21,240 bases of DNA from Verrucomicrobiota bacterium. GTDB taxonomy: Bacteria > Verrucomicrobiota > Verrucomicrobiia > Chthoniobacterales > UBA10450. The DNA is taken from positions 1-21,240 of the forward strand of contig QHPN01000112.1 in NCBI GenBank assembly GCA_003219115.1. The letters are read 5' to 3'. Shown piece after piece: positions 15,144 to 21,240 of the stretch. Every line of letters begins with the position of its first letter. Position 1 is the stretch's first letter. The notes beneath the pieces were generated by a model. That model was not told the DNA's origin and made no database searches. It saw only the letters and a list, made by a program, of their open reading frames with translations. The translations under genes and the position numbers were made by a program.

Positions 15144-15558
15144 TCTATAGTGAAATGATGTGTATGTGCGGCGGAAGCCGCCGTAATTTTGCTTTCGGCA
15201 TCGCCCGGCAGAGCGGCCGATCCACCTTACGCAGCCTGGTTTGCCACACGCAAGCTGGATCGAACACTCATGCCAGTGTACTGCCCGAAACATAGACAGC
15301 GATTGCCGGTGCGCCCAGTCTACATGTTTAGCGTGACGCCAGGGGATGCACGGCGTCTGTCCAAGATCGTTCGGCGTGGCGAGCGAGTCTGGGGAGCGCA
15401 CGCGCCCTCGCGTGCTCATTGCGGCGCCTCGCCGCGATGCTCTGGGAGGAGAAAGGTCCGCGATGGCGAGGGCGCCATCGCCAGCACGCGAGGCGCGTGC
15501 GCTCCCCAGAGGAGATCGCCTGCGCTCCGTGGCTAGAAGTCTATGTTCCGTCTTCGCA
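15144..15558. other. Intergenic region with repeats only
   Basis: 415 bp between the oxidoreductase and holB, both on the minus strand. It holds a small hairpin CGGCGG-AAG-CCGCCG (15169-15183) just before the oxidoreductase start, an unassigned 200 bp, and the REP pair at 15391-15507. No gene is supported; open frames here are by-products of GC-rich palindromes. Confidence 0.6.
15391..15507. repeat. Non-autonomous REP pair closely matching the RAYT ends in metH
   Basis: Outer arms GGGGAGCGCACGCG... and its inverse ...CGCGTGCGCTCCCC. The right 26 bp differ from the RAYT right end by one base; the left arm differs by an extra C in the hairpin-1 loop plus the last base or two. Inner hairpins are at 15418-15438 and 15460-15481 (stem GCGATGGC/GCCATCGC). 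Only about 21 bp separate the two REPs, where the metH copy has a transposase. Confidence 0.85.
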
Positions 15559-16527
15559 CTAACGAAAAATATGCAAGCAACCAACTTCGAGGACGAGCGC
15601 TTCCTGCGCGGTCGTGTTCAGGTGGTCGCGCATTTCCTCGAGCCGACGGATACGCTTCAAGACATCGACGGTGCGCATTTGCGCTGCGATTTTCTCGGTT
15701 GCTTTGGCGCAACTTTTAAGCAGACGTCCGTTTTCCCCGACTTTTGCCCGCAACACATCCGCCCACCACAAAAAGAGCGTCTCGATCAAGCGACTGCGCC
15801 ATTCGCGATACACACTTTCTGTTAGCGCCTTGTAATAATCTTCTCGCTCACTCAACCAGCCGCCGTCGGTGGTCTGACGATAGCGCGTTTCCTCTCGCTT
15901 CAACGCTTCCGCATGGTCGTTCCGAATCTGGTCGCGAATGGCGTTGAGCAAACTCTGCATGCCTTGCGAAACGCGATAGGCACGTTCGATGCCGTGTGGC
16001 TTTTCTTGCGCCGTTGCGCAGAGCAATCGCAGCAACTCCTCTTCCTGCGGCGAACGCGGCACCTCCGATGAACTGTGCAGCGGCAGGCTTAAGCAGCGCG
16101 ACACGATTGTCTCCGGCAAAGCTTCCGGGAGAGCGGTGAGCAAAAGGAGAATCGAATTCTGCGGCGGTTCCTCCAGCGTTTTCAAAAATGCGTTCGCCGC
16201 CTGCGTTTGCATCCGGTCGGCGTCACGAATAATTCCGATCTTTTTGTGATTGCCGGCGGAGCGAAGTTGAAGTGCGCGCTCGAGGCCGCGGATTTGATCG
16301 ACCACGATCTTGCGAGAGCGCGAGGCAGGTTCGGTCATAAAAACATCGGGCGCTTGCGCGTGTAGAACTTTTTCCGGTGTAGTTTTGTTCAAGAGCGCCG
16401 CCAGCCGCGCCGCCACTTCCGATTTTCCGCTGCCCGCCGGACCCGAGATGAGATAGGCGTGCGCGAGCCGGTTTTTCCTGTGCGCCCGCTCCAAATATTC
16501 CAGCGCGGTTTCAGCAGAGAAAGACAT
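15559..16527 (-). CDS. holB: DNA polymerase III delta' subunit (clamp loader)
   Basis: 322 residues from ATG 16527. AAA+ ATPase: Walker A GPAGSGKS (29-36), the AHAYLISG strand before it, KIGIIRDADRM (Walker B region, about 96-106), NAFLKTLEEPP, and the SRC motif at 143-145. These together identify delta'/DnaX-type clamp-loader subunits, and the size and weak C-terminal half fit delta' rather than DnaX. The zinc-binding Cys cluster of E. coli delta' between Walker A and B is not present. The subunit opens and loads the sliding clamp at the replication fork. No tmk lies adjacent in the window. Confidence 0.88.
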   Translation of the reverse strand: MSFSAETALEYLERAHRKNRLAHAYLISGPAGSGKSEVAARLAALLNKTTPEKVLHAQAPDVFMTEPASRSRKIVVDQIRGLERALQLRSAGNHKKIGIIRDADRMQTQAANAFLKTLEEPPQNSILLLLTALPEALPETIVSRCLSLPLHSSSEVPRSPQEEELLRLLCATAQEKPHGIERAYRVSQGMQSLLNAIRDQIRNDHAEALKREETRYRQTTDGGWLSEREDYYKALTESVYREWRSRLIETLFLWWADVLRAKVGENGRLLKSCAKATEKIAAQMRTVDVLKRIRRLEEMRDHLNTTAQEALVLEVGCLHIFR

Positions 16528-16627
16528 TCGTTAGGAAAGTTGAGAGTTGATTGTTGAGGGCCACCGAGCTCGGGAAACTCGGCAAGATAATTCGGTATCC
16601 ACTAGACGCCAAGTGACGCCAAAATCG

Positions 16628-16731
16628 GAAAGCGGCAGAAGACTGCCGCAGTCCAAAAGCTGGCGCATCCTCGTCGCCCGCTGGACATTCGCGAAGCGTC
16701 TTGGACTGCGCCAGCCCTCTCGCGCTTTGGC
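16628..16731. repeat. Inverted repeat element, CTGCCGCAGTCCAA type
   Basis: Left part 16628-16666 carries GCGGCAG-AAGA-CTGCCGC followed by AGTCCAAAAGCTGGCGC. Right part 16700-16731 carries CTTGGACTGCGCCAGCC and ends CGCGCTTTGGC. CTGCCGCAGTCCAA and TTGGACTGCGCCAG pair with one mismatch. The family differs from the GGGGAGC REPs. Confidence 0.6.
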
Positions 16732-16846
16732 ACAACGCAGGCGAATGGCTGCTACCTCAGAGACGTCTCATAAAACCCGGCTCATTTGTCCAACTTTTCA
16801 CCTATATAAAACGGTTAGTGGTTCTGCCCGGCGGGCCGGCGCAAAG

Positions 16847-16995
16847 GTAGCGGCGGCGCCTCGCTGCCGGAAGCGTTGGCGACGCCCTCGTCGCCAGTTC
16901 TCGGCCGCATTTGCGCGATGGCACTTTGGCGGCGGGGGCGCCGCGAATCCGAGCCGGACTGGCATTTGTTCCTGCGACGAGGGCGTCGCAGCTAC
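16847..16995. repeat. REP pair with GTAGC ends
   Basis: GTAGC (16847-16851) and GCTAC (16991-16995) bound two pairs of hairpins. The left pair is the CGGCGGCGCCTCGCTGCCG region, then GGCGACG-CCCT-CGTCGCC (16878-16895). The right pair is the GGCGGGGGCGCC region (about 16928-16942), then TGCGACG-AGGG-CGTCGCA (16973-16990). The loop cores GGCGCCTCGC and GGCGGGGGCGCC recur in the RAYT-flanking REPs, suggesting relatedness. Confidence 0.65.
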
Positions 16996-17111
16996 GACAA
17001 AAGCTGACGCTAAACAGATCCGCACTCATGCTTCATCGAGGCCAGCAGTAAATCCTGGAATAGCTCCGGTTCGTCGCGCGTTCGCGAGCCGTTTTGGTAG
17101 CGAGCTTTTTT

Positions 17112-17190
17112 GGTAGGGCGACGCTCCGCGGAGCCGCAAACGGATTTGGTGATCATTTTTAGCTCCGGCTCGACAGAGTCTCGCCCTACC
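17112..17190. repeat. Inverted repeat element with GGTAGGGCGA ends
   Basis: GGTAGGGCGA (17112-17121) is the exact inverse of TCGCCCTACC (17181-17190). The left arm contains the perfect palindrome GCTCCGCGGAGC; the right arm contains AGCTCCGGCTCGACAGAG. It ends about 55 bp before the DUF2334 gene start. Confidence 0.65.
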
Positions 17191-17245
17191 GAAAATTACC
17201 ATTTTTGCCTTGTTCCTCCGGCGTGTGAGGAGGAAGTTTGCTCTC

Positions 17246-18055
17246 ATGACGGAGGCGGTGGCAGCGGATTTCCTGCCGGTACTGGCGGCGGAAAGCCCGA
17301 GGCGGTCATTTGTGGTTTCAGTGCACGATGTTGCACCCTGCACACGAGAGGCGTCGGGCAAAATTATCGCAGCGCTGAAAGACGCGGGTGTTCGCACGGC
17401 TTCGCTCCTGGTGGTGCCGAACTATCATCGCCAGGGAAGCGCTACTGAGGACCCCGGATTTGTCTCCTGGTTGCGCGATCTTGAAGCGCGCGGCTACGAG
17501 GTTGTGATTCACGGTTATTTTCACGAACGGCCACGGCGCGCCAAGGAGCGGATCGCAGAAAAATTCATGACCCGAATTTACACTCGCGACGAAGCCGAAT
17601 TCTTCGATCTGGATTACGACGAAGCTTTCGCGCGAATCACTAGAGCTCGTGATGAATTTAAAGCCGCGCGTCTTTCCCCGCTTGGATTCGTTGCCCCGGC
17701 CTGGTTACTGAATGCCGAGGGCGAACGCGCTGCGCGCGATGCCGGAATGCAATACACCACGCGCATCAATAGCGTGCTCGATCTTTTGACCGGCGAACTT
17801 GAGCCGACACGCTCTCTCGTTTACAGCACGGAATCGGGATGGCGCCGCGCCATCAGTCTGGGCTGGAATGCCGCGCTGGCGCGCACTCTGGAAATGCGCG
17901 AGCTGGCGCGGTTGAGCATTCATCCGCCGGATTTCACCGAGCCGAAGATCCGGACACAGATTCTTCAATTCATCGAACGCTTCGTCCGCACCCGCAACGC
18001 GACGACGTATCGCGATTGGATTGGGAGCCAGCGGACAAATCGAAAGGCGGTATGA
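17246..18055 (+). CDS. DUF2334 / polysaccharide deacetylase-like protein
   Basis: 269 residues from ATG 17246, with AGGAGGAA about 10 nt upstream (17228-17235); a TTG at 17210 is less likely. NodB-like fold: FVVSVHDVAP (metal-binding HD), EVVIHGYFHERP (HxxxH-type second metal site) and FVAPAWLLN, the pattern of DUF2334. Such proteins are predicted deacetylases of polysaccharide or glycolipid. No signal peptide, so probably cytosolic, which favours a lipid-linked or small-molecule substrate. The stop overlaps the ATG of the PHP-glycosyltransferase (ATGA, 18052-18055), so the two are translationally coupled and probably act in one glycolipid or glycan pathway (inference). Confidence 0.85.
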   Translation: MTEAVAADFLPVLAAESPRRSFVVSVHDVAPCTREASGKIIAALKDAGVRTASLLVVPNYHRQGSATEDPGFVSWLRDLEARGYEVVIHGYFHERPRRAKERIAEKFMTRIYTRDEAEFFDLDYDEAFARITRARDEFKAARLSPLGFVAPAWLLNAEGERAARDAGMQYTTRINSVLDLLTGELEPTRSLVYSTESGWRRAISLGWNAALARTLEMRELARLSIHPPDFTEPKIRTQILQFIERFVRTRNATTYRDWIGSQRTNRKAV

Positions 18056-20454
18056 GCCGGTGCGACCTCCATATTCACTCGAAGTTCAGTGCGCGTTCGG
18101 AAGAATGGCTATTCCGGCGATTGGATTTCCCGGATAGCTGCACTGAACCGGCCGAGTTATATGCGGAATTACGCAAGCGCGGGATGGATTTCGTCACCAT
18201 CACGGATCACGACTGCATCGACGGTTGCCTCGCGATCGCGGACAAGCCCCACACTTTTATCAGTGAACAAGTTACCGCGTATTTTCCGCAAGATCCGTGC
18301 AAAACTCATTTACTGGTTTGGGGTATTAGTCAGGCGCAACATCAGGATATTTCCGTCTTCCGCAGCGACATTTTCGAGCTGCAAAAATATCTGGCCGAAA
18401 ATCGCATCGCCCACGCCGTCGCCCACCCGCTTTATAGCGTCAACGGCAAGCTCACCGCCTCACATCTCGAGCGGCTGATTCTGCTGTTTAAACATTTCGA
18501 AGGCATCAACGGACTGCGCGATTCTCTCCTCAGCGATCTCGCGACAAAATTGCTGCGCGAACTGACGCCAGAAAAAATTGATGAATTCGCCAATCGCCAC
18601 GATCTCGCGCCCACCCATCCTGAGCCCTGGAAAAAGATTCTTGTCGGCGGTTCCGACGATCACGGCGGGAAATTTTTCGCGTCCGCTTTCACGGAAACGC
18701 CGAAAGCAAAAACGCCGGCGGAATTTCTTGCTCATGTCGTCGCGGGCCGCTGTCAGCCGAAGGGACGCGCCGGAACTCCCCTCGCCCTTTCTCACGGATT
18801 CTACAATACCGTTTCAGGTTTTATTCAGAGCCGGTTTCACGAAAAGCTCGGCCCGAGTGCGGTGTTGCTTGAACAAATGTTTTCGCGATTCATGGAAGGT
18901 CGCGATCCCACACAATTCACGCTGCGCGAGAAAGCGACCTTCATCGCTCAAGGGGTGCTCTCCGGAAAAATTTTTGAATTAGCCAAGCCGGCCAACGTCT
19001 CGCTGTGGAACGAGCTGTCGCGCTATTTCGCCCGGCCGGAAGTGAAGGAGAAAATCGCGCGCGAAGTTGAAGTGGTGGCAGAACCGGAGCGCCGCGCATT
19101 TCTCCTCGCCAACATCGTATCGGAGCAACTCGCGTTTCGCTTTTTCCAAAAGTTCATGCAGCAGGTGACCGGCGGAAACCTGATTGAGGGGATGCAGGCG
19201 CTCACGGCCATCGCGCCGTTAATCATTATCCTCTCGCCTTACATATACGCGTTTCACAGTCAGGCACCATCACGCAGATGGCTGCGGCAAATTTTCCGCG
19301 AAATGACCGGCACGATTCCGGAAAAGTTGCGCAACACTAAGCGGGCCTGGTTCACCGACACCCTCGAAGATGTGAACGGTGTTGCTACCACCATTCGGAA
19401 AATGACGGCGGCAGCGAAGAAGGCGAGCGCCGACCTGACTGTCGTTACCTCACGCAGCGAGATTCACATCACCGACATTCCAATCAAAAATTTCAAACCG
19501 ATCGGCGAGTTCGAGCTACCTGAGTATGAGCTGCAAAAACTCAGTTTCCCACCGATTCTACGCATGCTCGACTACATTCAACGCGAAGGATTCACGGAAA
19601 TCATTATCAGCACCCCGGGACCGATCGGATTGACGGCACTAGCGGCGGCAAAAATGTTGAATTTGCAAACCAGCGGCATTTATCACACCGACTTTCCGCA
19701 ATACATCCGCATTTTGACCGATGACAGCTTTCTTGAAAGTGTCGCCTGGCATTACATGCATTGGTTCTACGGGCAGCTCGATAGCGTTTTCGTCAATTCG
19801 GAGGAATATCGCCGAAGCTGGATCGCGCGTGGTTTTGCGCCGGAAAAATTGAAAATTTTGCCGCGCGGTCTCGACACTACACTCTTCAGTCCTCAACACC
19901 GTGATCCGAGGTTTTGGCAAAAATTCGGCGAACACAATGGCGCTGTTCTTTTGCTTTATGTCGGTCGCATCTCGAAGGAGAAAGATCTTGATGTTCTGGC
20001 GGAAGCTTACCGGCAACTTCGCGAGGAAGGGCTCCCAATTCGACTCTATTTTGTGGGCGATGGGCCGTATTTGCAGGCATTGAATCAGGCGTTGCCCGAG
20101 GCTGTCTTTACCGGCTACTTGCGCGGCAAAGAACTCGCCGCCGCCTATGCGTCGGCTGATGTTTTTGTTTTTCCGAGCACGACCGACACTTTCGGCAATG
20201 TCGTCATTGAAGCGCAGGCTTCAGGCGTGCCGGTGATCGTGTCGGACACGGGTGGCCCGAAGGAGCTAGTCGAATCGGATGTGAATGGCGTGGTAACGAG
20301 ATCCCACGACGTCAACGACTTGGCCCGAGCCATCCGCGAACTGGTCAAGAACAAGCGGAAGCGCGAGGAAATGTCGCGCCACGCGCGCCAGGCGGTGGTC
20401 GACCGCAATTGGCCAGGTGCGTTTCGCAAATTTTGGGCTGCCACGGAAATCTAA
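18052..20454 (+). CDS. PHP-domain / GT4 glycosyltransferase fusion protein
   Basis: 800 residues from ATG 18052; the frame is open upstream but that part lies in the previous gene. Residues 1-240 form a PHP metallophosphatase/hydrolase domain with a full ligand set: CDLHIHS (H7, H9), TDHD (52-54), E72, H86, HAVAH (121-125) and GSDDHGG (201-206). Residues 245-425 are a helical linker with one hydrophobic segment (about 384-400). Residues 430-800 are a GT4 glycosyltransferase: RAWFTDTLEDVNGVATTIR, TPGPIGLTAL, YHTDFPQY, LYVGRISKEKDLD and STTDTFGNVVIEAQASGVPV (D712/E720 in place of the EX7E pair). It resembles mannosyl/glycolipid transferases using nucleotide-sugar donors. The substrate of the PHP part is unknown; a phosphoester linked to the glycosyl product is plausible. 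Confidence 0.92.
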   Translation: MSRCDLHIHSKFSARSEEWLFRRLDFPDSCTEPAELYAELRKRGMDFVTITDHDCIDGCLAIADKPHTFISEQVTAYFPQDPCKTHLLVWGISQAQHQDISVFRSDIFELQKYLAENRIAHAVAHPLYSVNGKLTASHLERLILLFKHFEGINGLRDSLLSDLATKLLRELTPEKIDEFANRHDLAPTHPEPWKKILVGGSDDHGGKFFASAFTETPKAKTPAEFLAHVVAGRCQPKGRAGTPLALSHGFYNTVSGFIQSRFHEKLGPSAVLLEQMFSRFMEGRDPTQFTLREKATFIAQGVLSGKIFELAKPANVSLWNELSRYFARPEVKEKIAREVEVVAEPERRAFLLANIVSEQLAFRFFQKFMQQVTGGNLIEGMQALTAIAPLIIILSPYIYAFHSQAPSRRWLRQIFREMTGTIPEKLRNTKRAWFTDTLEDVNGVATTIRKMTAAAKKASADLTVVTSRSEIHITDIPIKNFKPIGEFELPEYELQKLSFPPILRMLDYIQREGFTEIIISTPGPIGLTALAAAKMLNLQTSGIYHTDFPQYIRILTDDSFLESVAWHYMHWFYGQLDSVFVNSEEYRRSWIARGFAPEKLKILPRGLDTTLFSPQHRDPRFWQKFGEHNGAVLLLYVGRISKEKDLDVLAEAYRQLREEGLPIRLYFVGDGPYLQALNQALPEAVFTGYLRGKELAAAYASADVFVFPSTTDTFGNVVIEAQASGVPVIVSDTGGPKELVESDVNGVVTRSHDVNDLARAIRELVKNKRKREEMSRHARQAVVDRNWPGAFRKFWAATEI

Positions 20455-20460
20455 CGATTC

Positions 20461-21240
20461 ATGGATAACTCGATCGTTCGAGGCGCATTGCTGCTTGGCG
20501 CCGGTGTTTGCATTGGGGTAGTAATCGGTTTGGCGATTTCGCCGGCGCACCACCCCGATCCAGGGGTTGCTCAAGGCATCACCGGTAGTCCTGCCAGCGT
20601 CACGACTGCGAAAGCAAAGCCTGGCTCGCATTTGGAAGCGGAAACGGAGCATCCAAATCCTGCTCGGCGATATCGTGACCGTTCCGTTTCAAGAATTGTA
20701 TGGCGTTCTTTCCACGTTATCGCCGCAACAGTTGAATGATTTAGTCGCGCAGTTGAGGGCCTTGGCCGCCGGTAAAGACACCAATGCAAAGATGGCCGCA
20801 TTTTTTAAAGCGTGGGCCCATTTTGATCCGATCGCGGCATTGCACGCGGCCGCGGGATTCAAAGTTTCGGAGGCAAAGACGACGGCGGTACAATCGATCA
20901 TTGCCAGCGCCGATGCGACGCAGGCGAAAACTTTGGCCAGGGAAATCCAGGAGTGGCCGACGGATGCCATCAATCGGGAGCAAAGGAACGGATTTCTGAA
21001 TTCTTTGCTCATGAAATGGTCGGATCTCGATCCAATCGGAGCCGCGAAATTCTTCGATACCATGCAAGTAGACACGATTCGATTTCATCCGGTGGCGTCG
21101 GTGATCGCCCAAAACTGGGCGGCGATTGATCCGGCGGCCGCACTCGAGTGGGCCCGCGCTCATAGCGATGTACAAGGATTTCAGGGTGCGATCAACGGCG
21201 CGATCAACGGCTGGTGGTCAAAGGACCATGCCGCCGCGGA
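20461..21240 (+). pseudogene. Membrane-anchored repeat protein, frameshifted and cut by the window end
   Basis: The ATG at 20461, 6 bp after the glycosyltransferase stop, encodes MDNSIVRGALLLGAGVCIGV with one transmembrane segment and then a short linker. That frame stops at 20739 after unrelated-looking sequence (RRYRDRSVSRIVWRS). A second frame, open from 20525 and running to the window end, encodes the body from about 20660: LLGDIVTVPFQELYGVLSTL, then helical repeats AWAHFDPIAALHAAA, KWSDLDPIGAAKFF and NWAAIDPAAALEWA. The (K/N)WA..DP.AAL pattern is one I associate with verrucomicrobial HEAT-like repeat proteins. Joining the two needs a one-base shift between 20525 and about 20700. True mutation or sequencing error cannot be told apart here. 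Confidence 0.65.

Larger units (their letters stand above)
16528..17245. other. 718-bp intergenic region built mostly of palindromic repeats
   Basis: Between divergent holB and the DUF2334 gene. It contains three distinct palindromic elements (listed separately). Between them are short AT-richer stretches (16770-16830, including CTATATAAAACGG) that may hold promoters. The long open frame across it is an artefact of GC-rich palindromes. Confidence 0.6.

Noticed and set aside
15144..15584. N-terminal extension of the oxidoreductase frame
   Set aside because: It crosses the REP pair and has no family similarity; MPKRRTLSVALIG is a normal Gfo/Idh start.
16547..17116. 189-residue open frame on the plus strand
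   Set aside because: It runs through three palindromic elements, has no recognisable motif, and its composition (RR, AA-rich) follows the GC-rich repeats.
12432..17190. Palindrome-rich intergenic regions as CRISPR arrays
   Set aside because: Repeats are inverted pairs with internal hairpins, not regularly spaced direct repeats, and no cas gene is present.
17839..18051. N-terminal extension of the PHP-glycosyltransferase frame
   Set aside because: It lies entirely inside the DUF2334 gene in another frame; the PHP domain begins at MSRCDLHIHS.

Overview
The window looks like chromosome from a soil-type Verrucomicrobiota bacterium, probably Chthoniobacterales/Spartobacteria-like. This is inferred from three things: moderately high GC, many small palindromic repeats of the kind scattered through these genomes, and the protein styles (long plant/cyanobacterial-type IspH, WA..DP-repeat membrane protein, PHP-glycosyltransferase fusion). 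No plasmid, phage or CRISPR signature is visible.

Layout. 1-4016: the 3' part of metH (cobalamin-dependent methionine synthase), carrying two in-frame foreign insertions. One is a complete REP-associated tyrosine transposase (RAYT) unit with its flanking REP palindromes. The other is a ~60-bp palindromic repeat. 4076-4450: a tRNA-Pro(UGG) gene followed by a tiny GIY-YIG nuclease gene (frameshifted) and a second copy of the tRNA 3' end, arranged like a minimal tRNA-anchored mobile unit. 4563-6030: a secreted hypothetical protein and a stand-alone response regulator. 6289-7905 (minus): a transglutaminase-fold protein and a partner of unknown function. 7983-9968: rpsN, a CNNM/CBS/CorC-type membrane protein and a CPXCG zinc-ribbon-like small protein. 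10084-10311: a remnant of an ethylene-receptor-like sensor kinase. 10480-12419: an L,D-transpeptidase lipoprotein and ispH. 12597-13415: ku. 13523-16527 (minus): a DUF1801 protein, a Gfo/Idh/MocA oxidoreductase and the DNA polymerase III delta' subunit gene holB. 17246-20454: a DUF2334 deacetylase-like protein translationally coupled to an 800-residue PHP-glycosyltransferase fusion. 20461-end: a frameshifted membrane-anchored repeat protein.

The housekeeping genes (metH, rpsN, ispH, holB, ku) form a mosaic rather than one pathway; only 6289-7905 and 17246-20454 look like tight operons. The unifying theme is the small mobile palindromes. A RAYT with perfect 26-bp inverted ends sits inside metH. 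A transposase-less pair with nearly identical ends lies at 15391-15507. A third pair with the same architecture but different stem sequences lies at 12432-12533. At least three other palindrome families fill the 16528-17245 gap. The RAYT inside an uninterrupted metH reading frame, with both HUH and catalytic-tyrosine motifs intact, is the most unusual feature: a putative methionine synthase-transposase chimera.
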